Made by a program: the position numbers and the translations under genes
Notes under the pieces: generated by a model
Seen by the model: the letters and a program-made list of their open reading frames with translations, nothing else
Databases searched by the model: none
Told to the model about the DNA's origin: nothing
Part shown: positions 44,274 to 53,813 of the stretch, one piece after another
Position numbering within the stretch: the first letter of the stretch is position 1
Layout: each line of letters opens with the position of its first letter
Origin: Lactobacillus bombicola
Lineage (GTDB): Bacteria; Bacillota; Bacilli; Lactobacillales; Lactobacillaceae
DNA length: 64,000 nt
Direction of reading: 5' to 3'
Assembly: GCF_900112665.1 (NCBI RefSeq)
Contig: NZ_FOMN01000002.1
Span: 186,001 to 250,000 of the forward strand

Positions 44274-44855
44274 CTATTTTGTGTTCTGGGTTGGAGCTTG
44301 ATAAGCACTATCCTTAATATAAATATACTTGACTACTTGTGCTTCTGCTTTAAAGCGTCCCTTAGCATTATCTGTCCGCTTTTTTAGTAAATAACCTTTA
44401 ACCGGCTTGAAGACCGAAGCATAACTAACTCCTTCTTTCCCCCTTAAAATTTCACTTTGGGCAATCAAATTATTATCTTCATCCACATAGTTAACTAGAA
44501 CCTGGCAATTACTAGTAGTTCCAGCTGTTGAATGCGGGGCTGAAACTCCAACTTCAGTCCCAGTCTCACTAGCAGCTGTAGTAACTGGTAAAATTTCTAA
44601 TGCCGATGCTTGCTTATCAGTCAATTTGTTTTTGTCAAATTTACACAATTTTTGTACAGCATTACCCATCACTTGCAATTGTTGTTTTGTTCTTTTTTTA
44701 AAATTAGTTTTATCAGCTAACAAATCGTGCCAACAGATGCACTTGCCCTTCATTGATCGCTGCTGAAAATAAAAAAAGCTAACTGCCGCTGAAAGTACAA
44801 TGCCACTCAACATTAATTTGGTGTGATGCTGATCGCTTCTTTTCATTTTATTCAC
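44274..44855 (-). CDS. Membrane-anchored protein with one MucBP-like domain
   Basis: About 193 residues. One N-terminal membrane segment (about 12-30). A linker follows with Lys-rich and Ala/Thr/Ser-rich parts, then a MucBP-type beta domain (CQVLVNYVDEDNNLIAQ ... VKYIYIKD, about 115-185). There is no LPxTG anchor, so the helix must hold it. The start is ambiguous among TTG, GTG and ATG within 12 bases after AAGGGG; I take the GTG. Two Cys residues near the membrane (KCICWH) are unusual. Possibly an adhesin fragment or mini-adhesin. Confidence 0.65.
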   Translation of the reverse strand: MNKMKRSDQHHTKLMLSGIVLSAAVSFFYFQQRSMKGKCICWHDLLADKTNFKKRTKQQLQVMGNAVQKLCKFDKNKLTDKQASALEILPVTTAASETGTEVGVSAPHSTAGTTSNCQVLVNYVDEDNNLIAQSEILRGKEGVSYASVFKPVKGYLLKKRTDNAKGRFKAEAQVVKYIYIKDSAYQAPTQNTK

Positions 44856-44957
44856 CAATTACCCCTTCAATAATACAAAAAAATAAACTTTGCTTATAGT
44901 ATAGCAAGTTAATTCAATACATGCACCGTTTAATAACTATTAAAAATTTTTTATAAC

Positions 44958-44994
44958 AAAAAAGACCATTCAGATTCCTCTAAAATAGTCTTTT
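44958..44994 (-). terminator. Terminator of gpmA
   Basis: Arms AAAAGACCATT / AATAGTCTTTT around a 14-base loop. Confidence 0.6.
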
Positions 44995-45003
44995 ACTGAT
45001 TAA

Positions 45004-45696
45004 TTAATCATCTAGCTTTTCTTTGTTAACAACCTTTAATTTGTCATCAAAAGTGTAGACAACTGGTTCACCAGTCTTCATTTCCAAATCCATAATATCT
45101 TCATCAGAAATGTTTTCAATGTACTTAGTCAAGGCACGAAGTGAATTACCATGAGCAGCAATAATAACGTTCTTACCAGCTAGTAAGTCAGGAGCAATAT
45201 GATCTTCCCAGAATGGCATTACTCGCTCTAAGCAAACCTTTAAATTCTCTGTCCGTGGAATGATGTTCGGATCAAGATCAGCATAACGACGATCGTGCAC
45301 TTGACTAAATTCTGAATCATCTTCCAATTTTGGTGGCAAAACATCATATGAACGACGCCAAATGTGAACTTGATCATCTCCATACTTGTCAGCAGTTGCT
45401 TGTTTATTCAAACCTTGCAAACCACCATAGTGACGTTCATTTAAACGCCATGATTTAGTTTCTGGTACCCATAGTTGGTCACTTTCAGCTAAAGCATAGT
45501 GCAAAGTCTTAATTGCACGTGTTAAAACTGAAGTATAAGCTTGGTCAAACTTAAGACCATGCGCTTTAATTAAACGACCAGCATTTTTGGCTTCTGCAAC
45601 ACCTTGTTCTGAAAGGTTAACATCAACCCAACCAGTAAACTTGTTTTCAAGATTCCATTCACTTTGTCCATGACGGATCAAAACTAATTTTGACAT
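45004..45696 (-). CDS. gpmA: 2,3-bisphosphoglycerate-dependent phosphoglycerate mutase
   Basis: 230 residues from the ATG at 45696, which has an AAAGGAGAT site. Phospho-His motif [10 protein letters not shown] at residues 6-15, the substrate loop [11 protein letters not shown] and the second His in [10 protein letters not shown] are all present. Glycolytic step 3-phosphoglycerate to 2-phosphoglycerate. Codon choice is biased, as in a highly expressed gene. Monocistronic. Confidence 0.96.
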   Translation of the reverse strand: MSKLVLIRHGQSEWNLENKFTGWVDVNLSEQGVAEAKNAGRLIKAHGLKFDQAYTSVLTRAIKTLHYALAESDQLWVPETKSWRLNERHYGGLQGLNKQATADKYGDDQVHIWRRSYDVLPPKLEDDSEFSQVHDRRYADLDPNIIPRTENLKVCLERVMPFWEDHIAPDLLAGKNVIIAAHGNSLRALTKYIENISDEDIMDLEMKTGEPVVYTFDDKLKVVNKEKLDD

Positions 45697-45852
45697 GAAA
45701 TATCTCCTTTGCAAATTAAAAGCTTCACTTATTATTTTACACATTTAAATTTTGTTTTCATAGGGTTTAGAACTAAAAATCGTTTTTTAATTTAACATTT
45801 TACGATACAATAGAGATATTAATGATTATAAGAAAAGAGATTTTTTAACAAA

Positions 45853-46641
45853 ATGAGATTAAAAAAAGTATTACTTGGTATGGGGCTCATTGTAGCACTG
45901 ATTAGTAGTGGTTGTGCAGCACAAAAAAAGCCAGCTGAACCGGTTCTAAACAAATCAACCGTAATCAAAAAGTCACAACAAACTTTTAAAAGTGGCCAAG
46001 CCAAGCAACTAATTAATTTAAAAACTGATACAGAAAGTCAAGTTATCACTTCTACATATACCTTTGGTGGTAATCCAACCATTTTTCATTTGAATTATCA
46101 AACTCAAGCTAAAGGCAAAAGCAGTAATTTAGAGGAATGGATCAGTAATACTAATAAGGCTTATATTAACGGGCAAAGTACGTGGTATGTTACTCCCCTT
46201 GATAAACTAACTGGACATTCATATAACGATATTGTTGACGCGGTTATGAATAACAAAATGCTACTAGATCCACCTAACAAACTCATTAATGCCTATCAAA
46301 TGAAGCGGTCAAATAATAAATATACTTTAACTGCAACACTTACTGATAAAAAAATAATGCAGGCTGCCGTTCAGCCAATCTTTGGGACAAATAACCAAAG
46401 CAAAAAACAATTACCAGCTTATAAACAACTTACTCAAAAAGGAACCTATCAAAAAATGGACGTTAAACTTGTTGTTAAAAAGCAAAAATTGGTATCTTTT
46501 AATTATAAGGTATATATGAAAATAGGAAAAATGATGCAACTTGAAGTTGGTCAAAGCTATGCCAATATTGGCACCCATGATTTTTTAAAGATGCCAGACA
46601 ATGTTTTAGATGCGAAGCCTTTACCGCAAAAGAAAAAATAA
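45853..46641 (+). CDS. Secreted lipoprotein (LppX/DUF6612-like fold suspected)
   Basis: 262 residues. Lipobox ISSGC puts the lipidated Cys at about residue 21. The mature part looks like an alternating beta-rich half-barrel with tyrosine-rich strands (TSTYTFGGNPTIFHLNYQTQ), similar to lipoproteins of the LolA/LppX kind and to the DUF6612 group. Assignment is by pattern only. Weak ribosome site. Monocistronic between gpmA and an oxidoreductase gene. Confidence 0.75.
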   Translation: MRLKKVLLGMGLIVALISSGCAAQKKPAEPVLNKSTVIKKSQQTFKSGQAKQLINLKTDTESQVITSTYTFGGNPTIFHLNYQTQAKGKSSNLEEWISNTNKAYINGQSTWYVTPLDKLTGHSYNDIVDAVMNNKMLLDPPNKLINAYQMKRSNNKYTLTATLTDKKIMQAAVQPIFGTNNQSKKQLPAYKQLTQKGTYQKMDVKLVVKKQKLVSFNYKVYMKIGKMMQLEVGQSYANIGTHDFLKMPDNVLDAKPLPQKKK

Positions 46642-46649
46642 AACTAATA

Positions 46650-46685
46650 AAAACACACTATAACCTTAGTTATAATGTGTTTTTT
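46650..46685 (+). terminator. Terminator of the lipoprotein gene
   Basis: Arms AACACACTATAAC / GTTATAATGTGTT with one mismatch, followed by T6. Confidence 0.85.
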
Positions 46686-46779
46686 ATTTTAGAGAGACAA
46701 GCGCGCCTATTGCCCATCTATATCGAATCATCTAAGATTGAAGTAGTAATAGATATAATTTTTAAAAGGAGGATTATTC

Positions 46780-47748
46780 ATGAAATTAGGAATTATTGGT
46801 AGTGGTATGATTGTACACGATTTTTTACAAACAGCAGATAAAATTACCAATATGAAAATAACCGCTATTTCAACCACTGAACGCAGCCAACACGTTGCCC
46901 AAAGTCTGGCCAAACAATATAACATTAAAGATGTCTTTACAAATAACGAACTTTTATGTAACGATAACAACGTTGACACTGTTTATGTGGCTGTACCAAA
47001 TTCATTACACTACCAAGTAGTAAAACAAGCTATTTTAGCTGGTAAAAATGTAATTTGTGAAAAGCCTTATGTAGCAACAGTTACCGAGGCTGCTGAGCTC
47101 AAACAATTGGCTGACCAGCACAAGGTAATTATTTTAGAGGCAATTACAAATATTCATTTAAAAAATTATCAAGCAATCAAAAAAATAATAAATAAAATTG
47201 GACCTATTCACATTATTTGCCTCAATTATACTCAATATTCTAGTCGTTATGATGACTTTTTAGCCAATAAAATTGCGCCTGTTTTCGACCCCACTAAGGG
47301 CGGTGGAACCTTAATGGACCTAAATATATATAATATACACCTAGTAGTTGGTCTTTTTGGCAAACCGATTAGTGTGCAATATTATCCGGTTATGCAAAAG
47401 GGTGTTGATACTTCAGGTAGCTTAAATTTAGTTTACCCAGATAAGCAGGCCATTCTTATTGCAGCTAAAGACTGCTATACTACCCCCCGTTCTTTTATTG
47501 AAGGAGAAAAGGGTTCTATTTATTTTGATGGATCTACAGGTGTTATTAACGACTTTACAGTTGAAATGCGTAATGGAGAAACCAACCGCTTACGTTTTAA
47601 TCAATATTCACACCGTATGGCTAGCGAATTCAATAATTTCAGTAAAATTATTGATCAACATGATCAGCAAATGGCTAACAAATTATATAAGCATAGTACT
47701 GCTGTCATTGAAGTTTTAGCTAAAGCTAAGGCATCAATTAAAAATTGA
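46780..47748 (+). CDS. Gfo/Idh/MocA-family oxidoreductase
   Basis: 322 residues. N-terminal Rossmann domain (GIIGSGMIVHDFLQ) and the family lysine motif CEKPYVATVTEAAELK near residue 95. The C-terminal alpha/beta domain carries the GGGTLMDLNIYNIH signature. It is an NAD(P)-dependent sugar or inositol dehydrogenase/reductase. The neighbours give no substrate. ATG start with AAAAGGAGGA. Confidence 0.92.
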   Translation: MKLGIIGSGMIVHDFLQTADKITNMKITAISTTERSQHVAQSLAKQYNIKDVFTNNELLCNDNNVDTVYVAVPNSLHYQVVKQAILAGKNVICEKPYVATVTEAAELKQLADQHKVIILEAITNIHLKNYQAIKKIINKIGPIHIICLNYTQYSSRYDDFLANKIAPVFDPTKGGGTLMDLNIYNIHLVVGLFGKPISVQYYPVMQKGVDTSGSLNLVYPDKQAILIAAKDCYTTPRSFIEGEKGSIYFDGSTGVINDFTVEMRNGETNRLRFNQYSHRMASEFNNFSKIIDQHDQQMANKLYKHSTAVIEVLAKAKASIKN

Positions 47749-47760
47749 TTTTTCTACATA

Positions 47761-47843
47761 AAAAAACAGTCCAAGGAAACAACCTACATCACTAAATAAA
47801 AATGCTCTTAGTGATTACTAAAGATTTTCTTTGAACTGTTTTT
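47761..47843. terminator. Long bidirectional hairpin between convergent genes
   Basis: An imperfect 83-base inverted repeat: outer arms AAAACAGT / ACTGTTTT, inner arms ATCACTAA / TTAGTGAT. A-tract on the left and T-tract on the right suit termination in both directions. Confidence 0.7.
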
Positions 47844-47845
47844 AA

Positions 47846-48964
47846 TTACTTAAAATTAGTTACTTTCACAAATTGGCTAGCATTAATTGGATAATAAAAT
47901 TCACCTGCAATATTGATTGGACTACCATAAACTTTAACTGCTTGATTACATTTAAGTTCAGGTTCATTCATAAGCACACCAGCTGTATCATAAATATAAG
48001 CATCCTGCTTCAAAGTCCGCTCTGTACCAATAATATTACTTGCATCAATATATTGATTATCATCAATTTTTAAGTATGACTTACCATTTATAGTCTTAGA
48101 GCCACTCAAGGTTACTTGCGTTCCTGCTAACTTTAATGGGGCACTAGTTAACTCACCATTAGCATCATAAATATAGGAATCGTGCATCAAAGTCTTCGTT
48201 CCTGCTGTCTCAGATTCATTTATGCTAGGATTATTAGTACTATCATTTTTAGGAGTAGGACTAGGCTCTGCTCCTTGCAAATTATAGTAATATTTCAGTA
48301 AGGCATAAAATTGATTCATTGAATAACCCCACCTAGCGAAGTAATCATCAGGATCAGTATGATTTGTTCCACCTAAAAAACGCGAGACTGCATGATGTGA
48401 CCAAACTGTACCCTTGCCTGTATTGCAGGCGTTACTTGGTTTAATATTATAACGATGAAGTAGCTTAGCTGCATAAATTGCATCATTATTTACACTTTTA
48501 GCAAATTTAGCACGCGTGTTCTCCTGACATAATTCAATTTGAATATAGCGATTGTTAGCAATTGCTCCTGCACCCCATACACCATAATTTGGCGTCATCA
48601 TTTGAATTACCTGGCCGTGATCGACAAAGGCATGCACATATGAATACATGTTCTTCCACTCACGATTAAAATAAATCGCCTCATTATAAGCTGATGCACC
48701 AGGAGTGGCTGTTTCGTGAATAACAATTCCTTCTGGCTTACCCTTACGGTACTTAATTTTGTTACCATTAGCATAAAACTTATTATAGCGAATGTTTTGT
48801 GTTTGCAACATTTTATATAAAAAAGTAACATTGCTATAACTATTTTGCTTAGCAATTGAATTTACGGTAGCAGCTTCAACTACTTGATTTTGATTTATTT
48901 TAAAAATAGGGATAACTAAACCTACTCCGATAGCAATAGTAGTTATTAGTTTCTTTATCTTCAT
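47846..48964 (-). CDS. SLAP-domain N-acetylmuramoyl-L-alanine amidase
   Basis: 372 residues. Signal peptide about 1-32. Amidase_2 domain about 40-235 with His83 in VIHETAT, then the WSHHAV His and the HTDPD Asp 14 residues apart, so the zinc site is intact. Short Ser/Asn/Pro linker, then two SLAP repeats (about 260-372). Same architecture as the amidase in the metal operon. It starts 39 bases after the glucosaminidase gene, so the two hydrolases are probably coexpressed and cut glycan-peptide and glycan-glycan bonds respectively. Confidence 0.93.
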   Translation of the reverse strand: MKIKKLITTIAIGVGLVIPIFKINQNQVVEAATVNSIAKQNSYSNVTFLYKMLQTQNIRYNKFYANGNKIKYRKGKPEGIVIHETATPGASAYNEAIYFNREWKNMYSYVHAFVDHGQVIQMMTPNYGVWGAGAIANNRYIQIELCQENTRAKFAKSVNNDAIYAAKLLHRYNIKPSNACNTGKGTVWSHHAVSRFLGGTNHTDPDDYFARWGYSMNQFYALLKYYYNLQGAEPSPTPKNDSTNNPSINESETAGTKTLMHDSYIYDANGELTSAPLKLAGTQVTLSGSKTINGKSYLKIDDNQYIDASNIIGTERTLKQDAYIYDTAGVLMNEPELKCNQAVKVYGSPINIAGEFYYPINASQFVKVTNFK

Positions 48965-49003
48965 CTAAAAGTTAGTTCCTCATTTCTTGCTGATAGGGGG
49001 TGG

Positions 49004-50230
49004 TTAATTAAGGCTAAAATCTGCGCGCTTAATGTATTGGTTGACCCCAATACGGTAATATTGCACACCATAAATAGAAATTGCTGCACCATAAGTGGCT
49101 ACAGATTTACCTTTTTTCATAATTTCTTGGTTATCACGATTACCATAATTGTTATAAACATAGGTATCATGTTTTAAAATTCTCATTGTACCGTCAATAT
49201 TACCACTGGCAATATAATGGTTTTGCCCAATACGATAATATTTTTTATTATTAATAGTCTTGGTACCATAAGTAGCAATTACCTTGCCGCTACCACTAAC
49301 CTTAATGGCTTTCATACCTTTAGCTTTATTACCTTTAGCATCGTAAATGTAAGCTGTATGCATTAAAGTCTTGTTAACTTTCTTTTCATTCTTTGGTGCC
49401 TGCGCTGCCGGTGGTAAGGCACTACCCATTTCCAAAGCTGAGTCATTTACCCAGCCTTTACCTGAAATATATAGGCGTTGTTTGCCATTATAAAAAGTAA
49501 TAGTCTTTGTAACTGTCACCGCATCACCCTTACTAATCGAATCAGTCTTAGTCGTTACACTGTGATCAGTTGGCCAAGCATAAGTTGCACCTGACTTTTT
49601 AACAACATAAGACTTGCTGGTACTAGACACTTGCGGATCATATTGGGTTAAATTGTAAGTTGTAATTCTATTATTTAAGATGGTGTTGTAGTTATTGGCA
49701 GTCGCATATGTTCCTGTCAAAGCTTTAGTTGCATCAGTGTATGAAGTGGCATTTTCAAGCCAAGCACCCTGATAACGATCAGGTTGCCAAGAAACACCTT
49801 GGCGCAACTTCTTGCCATTATCATCAAATGAGTTTTGATAACTAGGATATTTTCTAAATTTAGCAACGATATAATAGCTCTTGCCGTTTTTATCTTCTTC
49901 TCGCGTTCTCGCTGCATACGTTTCACCTGGCCAGCTATCATCAGCTTTCATGCCAAATAAATTATTAGCGTTTACTGCTAACCCTGATTGTCCCCAATTA
50001 GATTCAACAATTGCTTGTGCAATCATAACTGATGGGTATAAACCATATTTTTTAGCAACTTTTTGTGCTTGCGAAGCTGCAGTATTTAAAAATTTAGCTT
50101 CATTACCTTGAGCTGCTGAAACTGGCTTAGTTTGCCAAATAGAATTGGCAATCAGGTTGTTGGTAACCGGTCCAACAGCAGTTGTTGCAAGTACTGCTGC
50201 CGAAATACCGGTGATTAGTTTCTTTTTCAT
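49004..50230 (-). CDS. SLAP-domain beta-N-acetylglucosaminidase (GH73)
   Basis: 408 residues. Signal peptide about 1-40. GH73 domain about 45-200 with catalytic Glu76 in QAIVESNWGQSG. An SH3-like stretch follows (about 205-270, SYVVKKSGATYAWP ... GKGWVNDSAL), then two SLAP repeats (about 285-408). An autolysin held to the wall by the SLAP repeats. Operon with the amidase that follows. ATG start with AAGGAGGAAA. Confidence 0.93.
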   Translation of the reverse strand: MKKKLITGISAAVLATTAVGPVTNNLIANSIWQTKPVSAAQGNEAKFLNTAASQAQKVAKKYGLYPSVMIAQAIVESNWGQSGLAVNANNLFGMKADDSWPGETYAARTREEDKNGKSYYIVAKFRKYPSYQNSFDDNGKKLRQGVSWQPDRYQGAWLENATSYTDATKALTGTYATANNYNTILNNRITTYNLTQYDPQVSSTSKSYVVKKSGATYAWPTDHSVTTKTDSISKGDAVTVTKTITFYNGKQRLYISGKGWVNDSALEMGSALPPAAQAPKNEKKVNKTLMHTAYIYDAKGNKAKGMKAIKVSGSGKVIATYGTKTINNKKYYRIGQNHYIASGNIDGTMRILKHDTYVYNNYGNRDNQEIMKKGKSVATYGAAISIYGVQYYRIGVNQYIKRADFSLN

Positions 50231-50337
50231 AAATTATGTTTCCTCCTTAACCGACACTTTTATTGTATCGAGCAATCCTACTATAAACAATAGGTTAGTT
50301 TTAATTGTAGTCAAAAAGTAATATTGAATACGTTATA

Positions 50338-50838
50338 TTACAAATCGTAATCTAAAATCAAAATTTTCCGTAAATGGACTAATAGCTGACGTTTAACTCG
50401 TTGCAATTGTACTCGATTAATCTGATTCTTTTGTGCAATAGATGTAATTGATTGTCCATTAATTAAATGACTATAAAATAACATTTTTTCAGTATTGTTC
50501 AGCTTAGGAAGCTCTTGTGCTAACGCCAAGTTGAGCTCAGCACTATTAAATTGTCTATTTGTTATTAATAATTTCAAAACATGTTCAAGATTTTGGTTAC
50601 GCTTTTCTTTACGTAATAAATCGATTGTATGCCAAACTACTTTTCGAAAACTCAAGCGGTTCAATTCCCTTGTCAACTTTCCATGTAGTTCAATCATTCC
50701 AGCATAAGTGATAATTCCTTCTTGAAATAAATCTTCATAACCTTGATAAGTTCGGCTAACATGTACATATTTCAAAGCATCTCGGACTAATTTTTGATTA
50801 TGCCAAGCCAGCAAAAATGCCTGCTCACTAATCTTCAT
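50338..50838 (-). CDS. Sigma-70-family alternative sigma factor (SigH/ComX-like)
   Basis: 166 residues from the ATG at 50838; AAAGGA lies ten bases upstream. A longer TTG start is possible but would place the ribosome site inside the gene. The N-terminal part resembles sigma region 2 (YEDLFQEGIITY ... LNRLSFRKVVWHTIDLLRKE), the C-terminal part region 4 (GQSITSIAQKNQINRVQLQRVKRQLL). No region 3, as in SigH/ComX and ECF factors. It lies next to a ComK-like gene. Known for the family: SigH/ComX drives competence genes in related species. Confidence 0.75.
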   Translation of the reverse strand: MKISEQAFLLAWHNQKLVRDALKYVHVSRTYQGYEDLFQEGIITYAGMIELHGKLTRELNRLSFRKVVWHTIDLLRKEKRNQNLEHVLKLLITNRQFNSAELNLALAQELPKLNNTEKMLFYSHLINGQSITSIAQKNQINRVQLQRVKRQLLVHLRKILILDYDL

Positions 50839-50864
50839 TTGTGACATTCCTTTCAATATATTGT

Positions 50865-50878
50865 CACAAGCGCTTGTG
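50865..50878. promoter_or_regulatory. Perfect palindrome before the sigma-factor gene
   Basis: CACAAGCGCTTGTG, 26-40 bases upstream of the ATG. Its core AAGCGCTT is shared with cre sites, but outer bases do not fit well. It could be an operator or an RNA hairpin near the ribosome site. Confidence 0.5.
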
Positions 50879-51020
50879 CATCATCAGATTAGCAAGTTTA
50901 AATTAATTCTGAAAACCATAATTAACCTGAGCTAAAATACCATTAGCTTAATTAACCTTATTTTCTAGTATTATTAATATTTTACGCGGACTTTTAACTG
51001 TAGGCGGCCAAAATTCGGTT

Positions 51021-51053
51021 AAAAAACAGCTAAACCGAATTGGTTTAGCTGTT
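51021..51053 (-). terminator. Terminator of the ComK-like gene
   Basis: Perfect arms AACAGCTAAACC / GGTTTAGCTGTT with a five-base loop and a T6 tract. Confidence 0.88.
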
Positions 51054-51056
51054 ACT

Positions 51057-51896
51057 TTAATATAAAGTATCTGGTCGTTTACTTAAATAATATACTGTCT
51101 TATTTGCTTCAATTAAATAGGGCATTTCAAATTCGTCAGCTAAATAGTGCACATACCTTAGTTGCCTTTTTTGATTAACAGCAGAAATAATACTCTTCAA
51201 GGAAAGATCACCTATTGCCTTATGCGGATGAAAATAATCAGATTGGTCAATCAACGAGGGGCCGCGTTTTTTGGATAAAGTAATCCCAAAATAAATAGCT
51301 GCGTGATTTGCTAATAATTTAGAAATTACATGATTAAAAAATAAAGCATTAGATATCTTTTCAAATAAATATTTACTATGCTTATCGAAAATAAAACTGT
51401 ACCGATGCCCGTTATAGTTAATTGTTTTAAAAATAACGGTTGCTGAATTTAAAAACTTAAATTTACTAATTTGATGTAAGGCTATCGAGTCAACATTACT
51501 ACTATTATAGCTTTGGAGGGAAAAGTAGGCTAAATTACCAGTTGCAATTACATTATGTCCTTTTAAATTAAGTTTATCGGCTAATTCTCGTTGAAATTCT
51601 AACCCGCCAAGTAAGGCTTTTTGTGCAAAAGTAGTGATTAGGGTACTACTACTTTGCTGACAAAGTATAATCCCTTCTTGACAATCAAAAATTACACTTT
51701 TATAAATTCCTAAAAACGGTTGCTGCTGAAATTCATAAATTGCAAGTGTGTTGGCATTAAGCAAATAAGTGTTAGTCCTAATTAAATATTGCTCTACTAC
51801 CTTATCTTTTTCAATTCGTTCCTGTAATAACTGCTTTGACCAAACTTGATAGCGCGGGCTATGTGGTAAGCGACAAGTAGTATGCTTCTTATTCAT
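51057..51896 (-). CDS. ComK-like protein (weak similarity), competence regulator candidate
   Basis: 279 residues from the ATG at 51896 with an AAAGGAG site. No signal or membrane segment. The part from about 90 to 185 aligns by eye to Bacillus ComK over a stretch of equal length: a Gly-containing loop, K-x-P/G-x-x-I, an F-x-x-x-S segment and a terminal hydrophobic-H pattern, then NG followed by a Phe-rich helix. ComK is shorter, about 190 residues; here there are extra residues at both ends. Position beside a SigH/ComX-like sigma gene supports the guess. Otherwise unknown. Confidence 0.5.
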   Translation of the reverse strand: MNKKHTTCRLPHSPRYQVWSKQLLQERIEKDKVVEQYLIRTNTYLLNANTLAIYEFQQQPFLGIYKSVIFDCQEGIILCQQSSSTLITTFAQKALLGGLEFQRELADKLNLKGHNVIATGNLAYFSLQSYNSSNVDSIALHQISKFKFLNSATVIFKTINYNGHRYSFIFDKHSKYLFEKISNALFFNHVISKLLANHAAIYFGITLSKKRGPSLIDQSDYFHPHKAIGDLSLKSIISAVNQKRQLRYVHYLADEFEMPYLIEANKTVYYLSKRPDTLY

Positions 51897-51971
51897 GATA
51901 ATACTCCTTTCTAGCATAATAAAATATACATTTATAGTAATACTATCATGAACAACTTTAACTTAAACACC

Positions 51972-51998
51972 AAAAAACGGAAACGATAATCGTTTCCG
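51972..51998 (-). terminator. Terminator of the S-layer gene
   Basis: Arms CGGAAACGA / TCGTTTCCG with a three-base loop and a T6 tract in the minus direction. Confidence 0.85.
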
Positions 51999-52031
51999 CT
52001 CTGGTAATTAATTATTTAATTGACTAATTAA

Positions 52032-53813
52032 TTAAAAGTTAGCAACTTTAACGTATTGCTTAGCAGGTCCACCGATACGGTAGTATGACTTACCGTTCTT
52101 GAACTTGTAAGGGTTACCGTAAGTAGTTACCTTGTCACCCTTGCGCAATACACGACGGTCAGCACGCTTGGTGCTAGTCTTGTAAACGTAAGCATTGTGA
52201 GTTAAAGTACGTACAGTACCATCAATGTTGTCAGCCATTACGTATTGGTCATCACCAATCTTGTAAACTAGGCTACCATCAGCAAGCTTAGTAGCTTTAC
52301 CATAAACGTCAACGTTAGTGTAAGCTGCTAAAGTCTTGTCACCAACACGCTTGTGGTTAGCATCGTAAATGTAAGCATTGTGCATAACCTTCTTAGTTAC
52401 CTTGTCGCCAGGTTTAACTGAACCATCAACGTACTTAGTTTCTACGTAAAGGTCTGAATCAGCACTGTTAATACGAGTGTATGATTTACCGTTAATTACA
52501 ATTGCATCACCATAGGTAGCAATTTGGTCACCGTTCTTAACAACAGTCTTAGTGTCAGTTACAGTGTTACCAGTAATCTTGTAAACTGGAACATCTACAT
52601 CTGATTGAACAATCTTGTAAGAAGCATCCTTAGCACCAACAGTTAACATGAAGGTTACCTTAGTAGTCTTCTTTTCAGCGTTAGTAGCAGTAACAGTAAC
52701 TGGGTACTTACCAGCAACCTTAGTGTTTACCTTGCTGATATCAACAGTTGGAACAATAGTATTTGTATCTGTCTTGCTTACAGTTGTTTTAAATGAATTT
52801 TGAATTCCCTTAGTATCTACAACACCATTAACTGGTACGTAATTCCAAGTAATGCTGTCTGGAAGAGCATCGATAGTTGCATTGCCCTTGTATGCCTTAG
52901 CTGTATCTGTTTCACCATTAAAGAACATGAATGGGAATGAATCATCACTAGTTGTAGCGCTAGGGTTGACAGTAAATACAAAAGTATTAGTCTTACCATT
53001 GGTTGAAGCTAGGTTCAAAGTAATTGGGAATGAAGCTGCTGGTTTGTCAAAAGAACCATCTGCTTTTACAGTAATACCTGCTGCTTTAAGTCCTGCACGA
53101 ACAGAACCCTCAAAGTCAGTAATACTTGGAACAGCAGCACCTGTACCAGTAGTAGTATTTGCTACTGCATACTTCTTATCAAAGTCAGACTTAATACCTG
53201 CAACACTGTAAGTAGTAAGATCAATTGAGCCAGAATCTACAGCTGAACTTTTGGCAACATCCTTAATGTAAGGTGCGCCTGTCAATGCTGGATTAGGAAT
53301 AGCAAATTCTGCACTTGTAAGTTCAACATCAGTAGCGATACCAGAACCATTTACAGTAACAGCAGTCCCATTAACTTTAAATGCGCCAGCATCAGTAGCT
53401 GATTTACCAGCAAAACTAGTTAAACCAGTAATTGAAACTTTAACTTTAACAACATAGCTTTCACCTGCAACTAACTTATCAGTAGTTGGAGTAGTAGCAA
53501 CACTATTAGTACCATCAGTATTCTTAGTTACTTTATAAACATTTGCCTTAGCTGGTACTACAGCAGCACCTGTTGGTAAACTTGGGGTTGCAATAGAAGC
53601 TGCAACTTTAGCAGGTGAGTCATTTGCAACCAAACTAGCAACGTTAGTTACGTTTAACTTGATTGAAGCTTCAGCTGGAGCTGTACTAGTAGTTCCACCT
53701 TCAACAGTAACATTAGTATCAGCTGAAACAGTTGATACAACAGAAGTAGCAACTGGGGCTACGGCTAATAATGCAGCAGCAGCAGCGCTAACAATTCTTA
53801 AATTTTTCTTCAT
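52032..53813 (-). CDS. S-layer protein (Slp-type) with three SLAP-like repeats
   Basis: 593 residues. Signal peptide about 1-31 (ends ...TVSADT). Residues 32-390 are Ala/Thr/Val/Ser-rich, without motifs, as in self-assembling regions of Lactobacillus S-layer proteins. The C-terminal 200 residues hold two clear SLAP repeats (about 475-533 and 536-593, HNAYIYDANHKR and HNAYVYKTSTKR) plus a more divergent one (about 395-465). Typical Slp proteins are near 440 residues, so this is a long form, possibly SlpX-like. Strong ribosome site AAGGAGGAAAG. Codon choice is strongly biased, which fits high expression. Confidence 0.92.
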   Translation of the reverse strand: MKKNLRIVSAAAAALLAVAPVATSVVSTVSADTNVTVEGGTTSTAPAEASIKLNVTNVASLVANDSPAKVAASIATPSLPTGAAVVPAKANVYKVTKNTDGTNSVATTPTTDKLVAGESYVVKVKVSITGLTSFAGKSATDAGAFKVNGTAVTVNGSGIATDVELTSAEFAIPNPALTGAPYIKDVAKSSAVDSGSIDLTTYSVAGIKSDFDKKYAVANTTTGTGAAVPSITDFEGSVRAGLKAAGITVKADGSFDKPAASFPITLNLASTNGKTNTFVFTVNPSATTSDDSFPFMFFNGETDTAKAYKGNATIDALPDSITWNYVPVNGVVDTKGIQNSFKTTVSKTDTNTIVPTVDISKVNTKVAGKYPVTVTATNAEKKTTKVTFMLTVGAKDASYKIVQSDVDVPVYKITGNTVTDTKTVVKNGDQIATYGDAIVINGKSYTRINSADSDLYVETKYVDGSVKPGDKVTKKVMHNAYIYDANHKRVGDKTLAAYTNVDVYGKATKLADGSLVYKIGDDQYVMADNIDGTVRTLTHNAYVYKTSTKRADRRVLRKGDKVTTYGNPYKFKNGKSYYRIGGPAKQYVKVANF

